DNA from: Margaritispora aquatica | Lineage: Eukaryota; Ascomycota; Leotiomycetes; Helotiales; Discinellaceae | Direction of reading: 5' to 3' | Assembly (NCBI GenBank): GCA_007644065.1 | Contig: VJWN01000010.1 | Location: 496,001 to 560,000, forward strand | DNA: 64,000 bases | Part shown: positions 30,041 to 41,758 of the stretch, piece after piece | How the letters are laid out: each line of letters starts with the position of its first letter | Position numbering within the stretch: position 1 is the stretch's first letter | Translations under genes and position numbers: made by a program | The notes under the pieces: generated by a model | Told to the model about the DNA's origin: nothing | Databases searched by the model: none | Seen by the model: the letters and a program-made list of their open reading frames with translations, nothing else

Positions 30041-31994
30041 GTTGGATTTAGATGTGAAGCTGCGAATGTAATGTCAGTTTCGGATTCGTTGATTGCGGTT
30101 TTGAATGTGTAGAACTTGCAGAGCTTGTAGTGCTATTTAGATGGGACGAAGAGAGGGATTGGATCAATTGCTGGATTGCGACTCACAATTGTTAATGTCA
30201 AGTAGGAAGTGAATGTGTAGATGTCGAAGTCTGTGAATGATGTTGACGAAGAGGAAGTGTTTTGAATGATCGAACTGCTGCCAAGAAGGACCTGCACCGT
30301 CTTATGTACGGGGCTCGGTTTGGTGGACCGAGAAAGGCCTCCTGCCCACAAGTCGACCAGTGAAAACGCCACGAAACTATTGAATGCATCTTGATGATCT
30401 AATGTGTTCGGGATTTCGTCTTCCCAGAAATTTTGCTGTGCAAGCTCTGAATTTACAGCTGATATGAAAATACTACTGGGTCAGTAGGATGCGATTCAGC
30501 TATCGAGCATCTACGTATGAAGTCCCTATTCACCAAGCTCTTTCGAGTCTTCTCTCACTAATCTCTGCTTGATATTGAAGCTCCATAGATTATTTACGCC
30601 GTAAGTGTGGTGCTCTACACAGCCCTTGCTGCACTTATGATACAACCCAGAGATCTGAGCATCCAACGGCAACCCATGAGATCTTCAGCTGGACTGGGAG
30701 ACTGGCTCCAAAGTCATCTCCTCAGCCACATATTTGTCGCAATGGTTTCACACGAGCTCCACTGGTGGCGGTCATTCCGTTACCAAAAGCTTGATTCTCC
30801 TATCGACAATCTGTCAAAAAGCTTGTCCTTTCCATTGGAAGTTAGAGAAGCTAGACATTTCTTTCCTTCTACAGCCTGCATACGACGATTTGAGCTCGCA
30901 AGTCAACATCACAGCAATGCCTTTGTGGCTTTGTTGCACAAGACACTCTTCCGATGAACGACCAATCGCCCAATCATAGCTGCACCCCGAAAATGTGAGG
31001 GTTAGTCAACTTTAATCTCTTAATTGAGGTGCCTGTTCGTGCCAAAAGGATTGGTATGCATTTGTTCGCTTCCGTGGAAATGTCTTCAAACTTTGGAAGA
31101 ATGGCAAATATCTCTGTTGTGCCGTAAACTCGTTGCGGCATAAGCTTATGAAACCCAAGAGTCAGGTGAAATGTTCATACATGTTCAAGATAGGAAGCTA
31201 ATAGTTGAAGATAAAGTGGTGAGTGTAGCTTGAACCTCTACCTTGGAACTCCCACAGACAATTTCGCAGGCAGTCTGAGGACTCAGCAATCTGTCTATGC
31301 AATGATACGGTCTGCGATTTTTATGTTGCTACCTTTCAGATTCATCAAAGCATACCCATTTCCTGACTAATAAAAGCCTCATATGATCAACGATACTGAC
31401 GACTGAATGAAAGGCTTCATAGGTCAAGACTTTTGAGTGAACAGATTGAATTCCTCCCCCATAGATTAGACAATAGCATAGCTATGGAAGATATATTCAT
31501 AACCTAAGGTAATATAGAGAAATAGCTAAGGTACCTTAAGGTCCATTATTGGATTTAATGCGAGCATACTATTATCATGTGACTATGCCAAGAGCGGGAT
31601 GCAGCGGAGATCGAAGTTGACGCCATTCTGGTGGGAGAAGAGAAGATCTGATAACAAAAGGAAACTTGATGATTCGATCACGACTTCTCCGCCCCTCCGC
31701 AATCGCAACCATCGAAAATTACCTTATATCTTGCCGTACCTAGCATTGAAGAGTAAAGTCTCGGATGATTTCTCTCTCAGTTCTTCCCATCCTCTTTGCC
31801 ACAATTCTTTTATTCCTTCCAAACTTTTGACAACCCCTCGATTCAACTACCCCGCCATCACTCGCCATCAGGATCTGATAAGTAATCGAGATTATCAACC
31901 ACAGACGAGGCATTTCAGTTGGAAACACTACCTATTTAAATCGAGGCCACGAGATCACTTCAATCTTCTGCTACTTTCATACTGAATAGCAAAA
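30041..31994. other. Intergenic, 2.0 kb
   Basis: Promoters of the divergent CYSTM and glutaredoxin genes. A frame at 30607-30957 shows no recognisable features. An AGGTA/TACCT-rich patch lies at about 31503-31542. Confidence 0.45.
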
Positions 31995-32941
31995 ATGTCG
32001 ACCCTCTTTGAGATCAAGTCGGAGGAGGAGTGGAACAAACACTCTGCAGAAGTGCCACCCACTGCTCTACAAATCATATACTTCAAGGCTGAATGGGCAG
32101 CACCTGTAAGTCTTTCCACAAAGTCTGCGAGAAGCACACGACCTTCATTTCCCCCTTCGGAACAAATACTAATCTCTTCCAGTGCAAACAAATGACCGGA
32201 GTCCTCCAAACACTCGCCTCTTCATACCCAATTTCCGAACCAATCTCCACTTCCTGGGTTGCGCTCGATGCCGAAGAGCTTGTGGATGTCAGCGACTTCT
32301 TCGATGTATCAGCCGTTCCATTTCTAGTTCTGCGACGGGGCAACGAGGTCCTCGAGACTGTCAGCGGCAGCGATACAATCAAAGTGCGTGCAGCGATCGA
32401 GAAACACGTCAAGTCTCCCACTTCAGCCTTAGCACAATCGGGAGCAGCAGTCACATCTACAAGCGGCGGAGTCGAGGCCAAGAATCTGAGCGGCTATACA
32501 CCTTCTGCTAAGGACCCAGCTACGGCACCAGAGTACACATCTGAGGAGGTCAAGGAGACCAAGGAGGAATTGCACGCGAGGTTGGCAAATTTGGTCAAGG
32601 CGGCACCTGTTATGTTGTTCATGAAGGGTACACCAAGCGCTCCTCAGTGCGGATTCTCGAGACAGTTGGTGGCACTGCTGAGGGAGAACTCTGTCAAGTA
32701 TGGATTCTTCAACATTCTAGCAGATGATGCAGTACGACAAGGATTGAAAGAGTTTGCGGACTGGCCAACTTTCCCTCAACTGTGGGTTGATGGTGAGCTG
32801 ACGGGAGGATTGGATATCGTAAGTTGGCTCCATGTTTAATATCACGAATTTTGCTAACACTGTCATCAGGTTAAGGAAGAACTCGCCAACGACCCTGATT
32901 TCCTCAAGGCATATAGTGTAACCAAAACTGCAGCAGCATAG
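31995..32941 (+). CDS. GRX4: Monothiol glutaredoxin, Grx3/Grx4 type
   Basis: Cytosolic/nuclear monothiol glutaredoxin that binds a [2Fe-2S] cluster with glutathione and signals iron status to iron regulators (Aft1/HapX type, with BolA partners). Three exons: 31995-32105, 32183-32818, 32870-32941, 272 residues. An N-terminal thioredoxin-like domain has a WAAPC motif in place of WCGPC, keeping one cysteine (residue 38, first codon of exon 2). The C-terminal glutaredoxin domain has KGTPSAPQCGFSRQLV with the CGFS active site at residues 193-196, WPTFPQLWVDGELTGGLDI and KEELANDP. A linker of about 70 residues rich in Ala, Ser and Thr joins them. Length and order match the single-glutaredoxin-domain fungal Grx4 form. 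Confidence 0.95.
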
Positions 32942-33084
32942 ACGGATAATGACACGGATAATGACAATACCCTTGCAATGAATAGCCTTACGATGAAAAT
33001 TCTCTTGCTCATGTTTTCAAAAATGTATGGTAAACGAATTTAGCGACAAGCGTATGGCAAAGCAATCTTTACATCAAACTTATT

Positions 33085-33096
33085 CCCCCCCCCCCC
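33085..33096. repeat. Poly-C run of 12
   Basis: Twelve consecutive C residues, unusual for this AT-rich intergenic DNA and a likely site of indel errors. Confidence 0.9.
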
Positions 33097-33449
33097 TACT
33101 TTCCTATCTTAGTAAGCTTAGGTTTATAGTAATATTACATGCTGCAACCACGCCAGGTTCGAAGGTATCTGAAACTGTTATATATACCTATGGAAATTTA
33201 GTGAAGGAAGTCTTGATGATCAACCTTAATTTCGTTCCTAGCATGCCCTCGAGGAGTAGGAACTCACCGTTACCAATACCAAGTATCAATGCATACTCAT
33301 ACTGACAAAGTCACGGCAAATCAGTAATCATAACTCTCACCAGATTTCGAGGCCAATGGCGAGAGTGGAAACAGAAGCAGCAGACAGGGAACACTCAAAA
33401 TAGGATGCGAACGATATTTCATTCACTCCAATCGCCATATATACAGCTG

Positions 33450-33474
33450 CAAGCAAGCAAGCTAGCTAGCTAGT
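33450..33474. repeat. Tetranucleotide microsatellite (AAGC then TAGC units)
   Basis: About three AAGC-like units run directly into three TAGC units. Simple tandem repeat in the 3' intergenic region. Confidence 0.75.
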
Positions 33475-33683
33475 TATGTACCGAACCACCAAAGAGGTAG
33501 AAGAAGAAGAAGAGAAGCTATGTACAACTCAAATCAATCATATATACACGAAGACATCCCACCTATATACACGTTCCCTCCTAGATTTTTTAGTGCATTC
33601 GCTTATTTCGTGCGATCATTCCGCCCAAAATGGCAATTTTTAAATTCTTTTGGGATTCAAGCAAGCAATCAGACAAGCAACGC

Positions 33684-35175
33684 TTATGGCTTGTAGGTCT
33701 TGAGGAGGGTGTCGTAGTAGTTGTAGCCAGTTGAAGACGGGGGCTCGAAACCGTAGATGTAGGTTCCCCACCTGAGATTGAGAGTTAGCATGATATACAG
33801 ACACAGAAGGAGGAAAACACATACCATGGTCCACCACCCCACCACATAGCACCCATCCAGACGTCGCTGTTAGCCTTCAAGTGATCCAAGAGACCAGTAA
33901 CGGCAGTCAAGCACTGGGAGTTAGCGCCTCCGGCAAACTCGCCGATGATGCCCTGCTTGCCGTTGGCCTTGAGCCAAGCGGTGGCGCTCGCGACGCGCTC
34001 GGCGCCGATGGTGGAGCTGACGCAGGCGTCTGAGGTGCCGGATCCGTCAGAGTCGAGGTACTGGTGCATCTCGTAGACGAGCTTGTTCTGCGGGTCGGTG
34101 AGGGCCTTGAGGTTGTCGTTCACGGTGGGCCAGGTCCAGGCGCCTGAGTAGGAGTTGCCTTCCACGAAGATGTACTGCGAGGTGGCGCCCGTGGCGCGGA
34201 TGGCGTTGATGGCGGCTTGGTTCATGTTTAGGACGAGGGTTTGGTCTTCGTCGTGGTACTCGTTGTTAGTGTCGAAGACCTGTTTAGGTGGGCGATGTTA
34301 GTTTGATGTTTTCTTTCTTTTACTCGCGTGTCATGGTCGAAGTTCTCGGCGAAGATGGACGGATGGATGGGAAGAGAGATACGTACGACTTTGGAGTTGG
34401 AAGCGTAGACGGTAGCGAGGTTACCCCAGAAAGTACCGAAGCCAGTGTAGTCGGTGATGATGGCGCCGTTGTAGCGACCGAAGTTGTGGGGGTCGAGAAC
34501 GGCGTAGGCACCGGCGTTGGTGATGTGGTTCACGACGGTGGTGAGGTTGGCAAGGTAGGCGGCGGAGAAGGCGCCGGTCATGCCGTTGGGAGCCATGCGC
34601 TCCATGGCGAAGGGAATGCGGAACATGTTGTAGCCTTCACCGATGAGGGTCTGTTTTGATTTGCATTAGTGCTGGGCAGAGAATCGAGCAGGGAGGAAAC
34701 TCACGGTGAGTGTGGTAAGCGAAGGGAAGATGAAGTGGGTTCCCCAAACACCTGGGTATGAAGCCTGTCCGAACTCGGCACCACTCTCATTGACACCCAA
34801 GAACTTTAGTTTGCCGGTGGCAGCTGCGGTCTTGGAGGAGGTGGTAGAAGACGACACCTTGGTCGAGGACGACGAAGTGGACACCTTGGTGGAGGTCATG
34901 GTCGTCGAAGCCTTGGTGCTCGAGGTCGAGGCCTTGGTGGAGGTAGAGAGGGTCGACGACTTGGCGGTGGAGGAGCTCTTGGACGTAGTGGCGGCTACAG
35001 TTCCTGTGCCTTGCAGACACTGCGAGTAGTAGTCGTTGGAGTACGAGCAGTACCAGCCTGCAACGCAAGTGGTGGCTCCGGTCCAGTAGATACCGCCGCA
35101 CTGGCCGTAGGCGGTTTGCTGGGCGGAAGCTGCGACAGCGAGAATAGCTCCGCTAAGGAGACTGGTGGTCTTCAT
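33684..35175 (-). CDS. Secreted CBM1-GH5 endo-beta-1,4-glucanase
   Basis: Cellulase that cleaves internal beta-1,4 bonds of cellulose. Four exons: 35175-34705, 34650-34387, 34279-33825, 33771-33684, 425 residues. Signal peptide [21 protein letters not shown]1 cellulose-binding module at about 19-55 ([15 protein letters not shown], then [11 protein letters not shown]); a Ser/Thr/Lys linker of about 65 residues with repeated KAST/TKVS units, probably O-glycosylated; then a GH5 (subfamily 5-like) TIM barrel beginning [15 protein letters not shown]. Catalytic regions: [10 protein letters not shown] (acid/base Glu after Asn), [12 protein letters not shown], and IIGEFAGG (nucleophile Glu). The order matches Trichoderma Cel5A-type enzymes. 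Its promoter probably lies in the 1.6 kb to the right and would be expected to respond to carbon source. Confidence 0.95.
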
Positions 35176-36801
35176 CTTGCTTGTCGGTGATGCGAGAAGG
35201 GAGATGAGACGAAGGCTTGCTTGGGGAAGAGAATCGAGGATGGAGGGGACATTTCTAGGTACTTATGTACTCAAGCGACTTGAAATTTACTCCCATTCAG
35301 GCGTGAAGCGAGAATGCAATTTAGAGATGTCGACTAGACCAGCTGACAGCAATGATGGAAGACACTGGCCCGTCCTTCCGCTAGCTTAACTCACTTGAGG
35401 TTGGATTGGGATGAGATCCGGGAGCGAAAGCGGTAGCACAGTGGCCGCAAGAAGGAAGAGGGAAGTGTACTTGAAACAACAGGCATGACTTGTTAGCCGC
35501 CGTTGACATGGAGGGAGAGCACTGCTCTAGACGGAGACTCGCTTGCACACCATGTTGTGATCCCACCATACACAATTTTGCTCTGGGCCGAGGCGTCCAA
35601 CTGCCGGCGGCTGATGTGGTTGACCTCCTTAATCTCTTTGACGAGAAGCATGTGTCTAGAACGCGGGGCCTACCTGAGCCTCGAGGAAAGAAGAGGTCAA
35701 GCCAAGTATGGAATATGACCTGAGGGAGGTACCTCCGTACCGTATACGGGAAGGATGAAGCGGAACCACGGTGACTAAGTCTCCCATGAACTTCCAATCC
35801 CATTTCCAAAATAACCAAGAAAATCCATGAACACAAAAATTAAACACATATCGATGAAACGTAACTCCACCCACCATCCCCCCCAAAAAAATCACACAAA
35901 GTCAAGTGACCCAATCTGGAGAAGCAGGTCCGTCTCGGCAATCAAGCCGGAATATGGGGTAAGGTAACGTCCATGTGGCCCTCCCAATCGCAATCCCACA
36001 AGCCTCAAAGCAGGCACGAGAACATTGGTAAGATCCATCAAATCATCTAAATCGTGATATTTCAATGGGACCTTGGTGGTGATTTTATATTATCTGCTCA
36101 CGGGGTTGGATGCCGACGGAGGTACAGATCCCGTTATGAAGCTGGAAAATGGGGACGCCTCCGCTTCGCTTAGCGAGAGCCGCTGGGTGGTGGAGTTGAT
36201 GGCTCGATTTGGCTGAATGGACGGGAAGGGTGTTTCTTTCTAGGGTTCGAAATTCTTCCGGAGAAAGTTTCAAGGAAATTAAGATGAAAGAATAGCAGAT
36301 GATCCGAACCTTTTGATCCATTTTATCTACTTGAAGAAAGCGTAGTAGAAATATTGATTATCATAGTGCAAAGTTAAAATAATCTATTTTGATGGAATAA
36401 AATATGTCATACAATCGCACTAAAATAAATGATGCAAAAGAAAACACGTTTGTATAATCAAAGAGCTGCTTAGCTCCAAATATAACATAGTAAGTGAGGA
36501 TAGGACGCACGAGCCTCCATCACAAGCTTGTTTGGCACACCCAATAAGAAACAAGTCCTCACTGCTGGGCAAAAATGTCTGGGTAAAACGATTCGGCATT
36601 ATAATTGGTACTCTCTTCTTGCTTGTTGGCGATGAATCTATAAATCAACTCTAAACCACGCTTACTTTCACAGGATACTCAAGCATCACGAATGCTTGAA
36701 ATACTTCTGACATATTAGGAACGGCAACTTGCTCCCTATGCTCCCTAAGCATTACCTCCGTTAACACCTGGCATGCTAATAGTGATAAATTGTTGGCAGA
36801 T
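35176..36801. other. Intergenic, 1.6 kb
   Basis: Endoglucanase promoter and 3' flank of the acid phosphatase. Frames at 35381-35895 overlap on both strands and look non-coding. A GGTACC/CGTATACG palindromic patch is present near 35725-35750. Confidence 0.45.
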
Positions 36802-38069
36802 TTAATACTTGTATGGGTAGACTGGGGGGTTGAGTCCATCCGGAACCTCAAGCTGTCCGTGGTAATAGTTCTTGTACTCTTGGCTGATCCAGGTCTTGAT
36901 GATCGATGGCAAAGTCGTTCGTCCATTGACACAAGCAGCCACATCAGGAACTGGCTGAGGCGCCCAGGTCTTTGAGTTGAAAATACCAGAGTAAGACAGA
37001 TTGAAAAAACGTTGAGCCAAAGGCTTGCCTGCGATGTGTTGATTCCAAGGCCTCACAATATCTCCTGTGTGCTCTGCGACCATTTTGAAAACGTTCGCGC
37101 CAACATCCCATCGTCCAAGAGTGTGCAAGCCCCAATTTGCTTCGACGGTTGACAACTCAGAGTAGTGGTTGTAGAAAGAGGAGTCGGTGGTATTGACGTA
37201 ATGTGAGGGTAAAGCATCGCCGAGGAGAATAGAAAAGACTCGGTTTTGGATGGTGTATGTTTCATTCTCATCGAAAGTAATAAGCACAAGCGTGTTTTTC
37301 ATGAATTTCTTGTCGTTGAGGAGAGGAGCTAGGAAAGTTCTGAGCCATTCCCCGGCCACAGTGACACTGGTATCATGTCCATCGGAGGTCATGTTGGGAG
37401 TGATAAACATGTACTGGGGGAGTGCATTGTTCTTGAGATCTTCATAGAAAAGAGTGGTGTTCTTGATCTTGGCAAGCCTGTCTGAATTTTTGGTGACAGA
37501 GTCGAATAGAATGCCTGGGTTGTGTTTTCGTACATAGTCATTGGCCCCGTTTTTCTGATTGACCCAGCTAAATCCTTGAAAGCCGGTATATGGCATGTCT
37601 TCTTGGTAGTAAGCCCAACTGATCCCTTTGTCCTCGAGGAGATCAATGACAGTGGAGACATTCGAAGGAACAGTCGTAAATGGATCACCGTCAAGACCAA
37701 AGTAATCACCTCCAGCTACTGCCATGTAGTTGGGCTCCGAGGGATGTGTCTGGCAAAACAGGTTCTCAAGGACTTGTCCTTTTTGTGCGAAGAATTGAAA
37801 GTTTGCTGACAAGGTTAGCGGGTCAAAATTGTTACTTCAGGATAGTCAAACTCACGATCAGCAGCGGCCATATCATAGTCTGTATTCTCAAACCAGATAG
37901 ACACATATCTATCAAACACCTCTCCCTTCACATGACTGGTAGAACTCTCAGTCTTGGCAGTAGCTTGAGCAGCATAGACATCGACCACATCAGTTGCTGT
38001 TGGTGATGCAGGAGCTCCAAGTACAATCGAGACGAAGCTCGCAACCACAAAAGCATGAGTGGTCCGCAT
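36802..38069 (-). CDS. Secreted acid phosphatase, phosphoesterase (PHOA-type) family
   Basis: Extracellular phosphomonoesterase for phosphate scavenging, of the fungal PhoA-like phosphoesterase family related to phospholipase C. Two exons: 38069-37856 and 37805-36802, separated by a 50 bp intron in phase 1, 405 residues. The ATG at 38069 opens a signal peptide (MRTTHAFVVASFVSIVLGAP); an ATG 15 codons upstream would put charges in front of it. Family motifs: IWFENTDYDMAAADPNFQFF across the splice, THPSEPNYMAVAGGDYFG, PQYMFITPNMTSDGHDTSV, LVLITFDENETY and NHYSELSTVEANWGLHTLGR. Several N-glycosylation sequons are present. Phosphate-starvation control is usual for the family but no specific site was identified here. 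Confidence 0.92.
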
Positions 38070-39667
38070 TTTGAGAGGTGTGAGAAACCTTGAAGATTGA
38101 AAGTCGGTTCTCAAATTTGCTTGGATGCCTAGAGATAGAGAGTCAATTCTATGGATTTAGCAGGTACTTGTACTTACCGCGAAAGTGGACTTCGTCAAGT
38201 CAAGCTCGGAGAGAAATCGCAGCCCATGACGAGCATACAGACCAGGTGTAGCGAGTCAAGCTTGGCCTCTCTTCATGATGAGGATAGCGAACTTCCTTAC
38301 CTAGAGGTAAAATTGACCATCAATGCAGACTTACAGTATGCTTCGCTGGTGCGCAACCCTCAGGTACCCGCCTTGGCGAATGATATGGCTTGCAAATCTT
38401 TGGTTGAGGATGTCAGCAATATGATCTTCCTCGGTAAGTGGGGGAAGAGAAGCTTTTTGCATTTTATCCTTGATCCGATGTATCCATGGAGATACATTCT
38501 TGGCCACTGGATTGAGACACGGGGGCTTGAAGGATGCTATGAAGATACGCCACTGCTGGACTTTTGCACTGCTTTCCTAGCAGCTAACTGATGCAGAGAC
38601 AAGGGTGATATTTTCCAGAAGATGATCAACAGCAATAGTCTTAAAGGATTTGCCGAATGGCCGAGTAAACAAGTGAGATATGCAAAGGCTGGACTCGTAA
38701 TCGGTAGACCCACAGATAATGTCACAGTGAGTTACGAGTAAGATACTTTAGTCGATAGGAGAGCACGTGGGGGATGTAAGTTCATCTGTGTTGGATGAGA
38801 GCTAGTAAGAACAATAGGTGAAAAGAAAAAGTATAGTTGTGCATTGAGGGAAAACCAAATCCCAAAATGTCCCAGGCTTCATAGCACATGCAGAGCATAG
38901 GTACTGTATGTTTCCAAACTAAAATTCAAGTGCAGTCCAGATGCTCAATCATACTGGAGGTGAAGTGAAGGTTGTGGAAGTAAGGTAGAGTAAGGTAGTG
39001 TAAGGTATCTCACGGGAGTTCCAAACAAGCTTTCATGGCGACAGGTGAGGCTGTCGTGGCTTTCCACCTGCCTTTTTATGGACTAGCTTCTATACCTTGT
39101 ACAGTAATCCTGTACTATACAATACTGGTACCGTAATGCTGTAAGGAAGGATCTTGATAACGTAATCAATGCAGAACGTGATTGGATATTGGCTGCTGAT
39201 TGGCTTGGCATGCATGTCCTCCCTCGAAAGTTGAAATACTCACTCAACCCGAGCACGCTCTCGGAGGAAGTTTCCAAACACTACAAAGGCGCAAATGGCA
39301 AATGGAGATCGTGTGTGCTATACACATGCCGTGGACTTTGAAAACGGCACTTTACCTCGGCTCTCTACCTGGTTCCTGGTCGCGGGCATTCTCAAGATCT
39401 GACTAGCACGCTAATATCGAGTATTAATTCCATTAGGGCATCAAAGCTGCCTCTCATTCCCAGCTGGAGCCAGAGTTGTTGGACAGTGACCAAGACTTAC
39501 CCTGTGTTGACCAATGTTGTCTTTTTCAGCTTCTTCAAGCAGCTTCATCTTTGTTGCTCTACACGATTGACAAGTGAAGCCGTCTTGCATCTGCCATGGA
39601 CGGTTGAACAAAGCTATACTCGACATTGATTCTGGTTTCCAACGCCGCTCAAAGTGCATGATCGATC
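38070..39667. other. Divergent intergenic region, 1.6 kb
   Basis: Promoters of the acid phosphatase (left) and the multicopper oxidase (right). A 146-codon frame at 38151-38591 lacks protein features. A repeated TAAGGTAG motif lies at about 38981-39008. Confidence 0.45.
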
Positions 39668-41758
39668 ATGGCTTCATATCAACACAAGAAGGCCTCGAAT
39701 GACTATGATGGAAGTGGTGGCTTTGACAGTCATGAGTTGGAAGAGAGGGACGACAGTATTGGGCATGGGCAAGAAGAACGACTGCTCGCTGAGGAGGATG
39801 TAGGCGCAACTGGGAATATCGAATACAAGTCCACATGGCATTTGCGGACACCTTGGGTGCTTCTCATATCTGTCGTTGCAATCGCTGGTGTTTATGGGTT
39901 CCTGCTGTGGTTCGCCCAACACTTTATAGTAGGGGGCATGCGATTCGAAGAAGTTAAGGCACCGCCACTCAGGGGGTTCCGCAGACCGACAAGCGACTAT
40001 ATTTTGGACCCCTCATGGGACTTCAACGCTCCTCCGAAGACCAGAGAATACCAGTGGAAGATTGTGGACATTGTGGGCAATCCTGATGGGGTTTTCAGGC
40101 CGATGCTCACTATAAATGGAATGTTTCCAGGCGAACTGATCGAATGTAATGAAGGAGACACTTTAGTGATTAACGTGGAAAATGATAGTGTTAATGCTAC
40201 ATCCATTCATTTCCATGGCATATTTCAGAAAGGAACCAATTTCATGGATGGTGTTCCTGGGATTACTCAATGTCCAATTGCTCCGAAGCAAAAGTTCAGG
40301 TATGAGTTTACTGTTAGTGGACAGTCGGGAACTTATTATTATCACGGGCACCAAGCAGTCCAGGCCTCAGATGGACTCTATGGCCCTCTAATCATTCATT
40401 CCCGGGACGAGAAAAAATTACAAAAACTGGCATATGTCACGGACCGGGTTGTGATGCTGCAAGACTACTATCATGACCTGAGCAGCGGACTTCTCGTTAG
40501 TGCTCTTGAGCCTGGAAATGAAGATCCACCAATTCCAAACGGTGCTCTCATAAATGGACTTAATCATCGCGACTGCTCCCAGCTTCCAGATCGAATGTGC
40601 GATAGTTCCAGCGCTTTACTTCCTACCTTGGACTTGGAGGCCAATATGAACCATCGCCTTCGCTTCATCAATACCGGAGCCTTAGCTTGGTTCCAGGTCA
40701 GTATTGACGAGCATCAGTTTGCTCTTACTGAGGCCGATGGAACAGATCTCCTGCCATCATATGACACAAGATTGATGATCAGTCCTGCTCAAAGGTACAG
40801 CATGATCGTCAATACTAATCAGACAGCCGAAGAGTCTTTCTGGTTGAGAGCTAAGATGGTTAGTCACTGCTGGAAGGCTCCAGATATGCCAGGGCCTGGA
40901 GCGGACGAAGCAAAAGCTATCTTGCAGTACACTTTTCACGACCGCAAGAAATTTCCCGGAGGAACTCGCTCTGAGCCTAAGTCAAAGAACTGGAGTGCTG
41001 GTATGGAAGTGCAGTGCAGAGATATGAACTCAACCACATATATTCCAGCAGCTTTTGAACCTGCTCCAGCTGTCGCCGACCATAGCTACTACATCAGGTC
41101 TAACATCGCAATTGGAGATTGGCGATTGCAAAGGGGATTCTTCAACAAAAGCACATTTCGATCACAGCTCCAGCAGCCAACCCTTCACAGAACCATCAAA
41201 GGCTTATCCAGTCAGAACGAGACTTTCTTGTCAATGAGCAATACTGATGGAGTTAACGATATTTCTTATGATATCACGAATGATTTTGTCATTCAACATG
41301 TTGGCAATAAAACTGTAGACCTAGTCATACAGAATTTCGATGAAGGGAATCATCCTATGCATCTTCACGGACACAAATTTTGGGTCTTAGGCCAAGGCCA
41401 TGGAATGTTCCCCGGCTACAAGTCTCTCAATCTTCAACCAGAGGGTAAAGGCACACTTGCTGGCTTGGAATCAGCTCTTGATAATCTCATCAGGCGAGAT
41501 GTGGCAACTATTGAAGGCTTTGGCTGGCTTGCTCTTCGCGTGGTTTTCGATAACCCTGGAGTATGGGCATTCCATTGCCATATGGCCTGGCACTCAGAAG
41601 CCGGATTGGTTATGCAATTTATAAGTCGCGTTGACGAAATTGCAAAATGGACAATTCCTGAAGCAGACCTGAAGCTCTGCGAATCGACAATAGAGGACCT
41701 AGAGAAGGGAGCTGCGCCTAAGGATAAAATATGGTATGGATTTGGAATTGGCGGTTAA
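39668..41758 (+). CDS. Membrane-anchored multicopper oxidase (laccase/ferroxidase-like)
   Basis: Copper oxidase that couples one-electron oxidation of a substrate (phenol, metal ion or similar) to reduction of O2. Single exon, 696 residues. It has an acidic cytosolic head of about 60 residues, one membrane span at about 62-84 (WVLLISVVAIAGVYGFLLWF) and then the catalytic ectodomain, so it is a type II membrane protein rather than a secreted laccase. Copper motifs: HFHG at 181, YYYHGH ending at 228, HPMHLHGH at 562-569 and WAFHCHMAWHSEAGL with the first His at 636. The axial position of the type 1 copper is Leu, which goes with high redox potential. HFHG and HGH replace the usual HWHG and HSH, but the copper histidines are kept. 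Substrate unknown. Confidence 0.92.
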   Translation: MASYQHKKASNDYDGSGGFDSHELEERDDSIGHGQEERLLAEEDVGATGNIEYKSTWHLRTPWVLLISVVAIAGVYGFLLWFAQHFIVGGMRFEEVKAPPLRGFRRPTSDYILDPSWDFNAPPKTREYQWKIVDIVGNPDGVFRPMLTINGMFPGELIECNEGDTLVINVENDSVNATSIHFHGIFQKGTNFMDGVPGITQCPIAPKQKFRYEFTVSGQSGTYYYHGHQAVQASDGLYGPLIIHSRDEKKLQKLAYVTDRVVMLQDYYHDLSSGLLVSALEPGNEDPPIPNGALINGLNHRDCSQLPDRMCDSSSALLPTLDLEANMNHRLRFINTGALAWFQVSIDEHQFALTEADGTDLLPSYDTRLMISPAQRYSMIVNTNQTAEESFWLRAKMVSHCWKAPDMPGPGADEAKAILQYTFHDRKKFPGGTRSEPKSKNWSAGMEVQCRDMNSTTYIPAAFEPAPAVADHSYYIRSNIAIGDWRLQRGFFNKSTFRSQLQQPTLHRTIKGLSSQNETFLSMSNTDGVNDISYDITNDFVIQHVGNKTVDLVIQNFDEGNHPMHLHGHKFWVLGQGHGMFPGYKSLNLQPEGKGTLAGLESALDNLIRRDVATIEGFGWLALRVVFDNPGVWAFHCHMAWHSEAGLVMQFISRVDEIAKWTIPEADLKLCESTIEDLEKGAAPKDKIWYGFGIGG

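Larger units (their letters stand above)
32942..33683. other. Convergent intergenic region, 0.74 kb
   Basis: Shared 3' flank of GRX4 and the endoglucanase gene; no gene recognised. Contains a 12-base C run and a short tandem repeat. Confidence 0.5.

Noticed and set aside
30607..30979. Overlapping plus-strand frames of 116 and 81 codons
   Set aside because: No domain, no signal peptide, no splice structure, and two frames compete over the same bases.
38151..38591. 146-codon plus-strand frame between the phosphatase and the oxidase
   Set aside because: Composition and codon use look random; it overlaps the expected promoters and matches nothing recognised.
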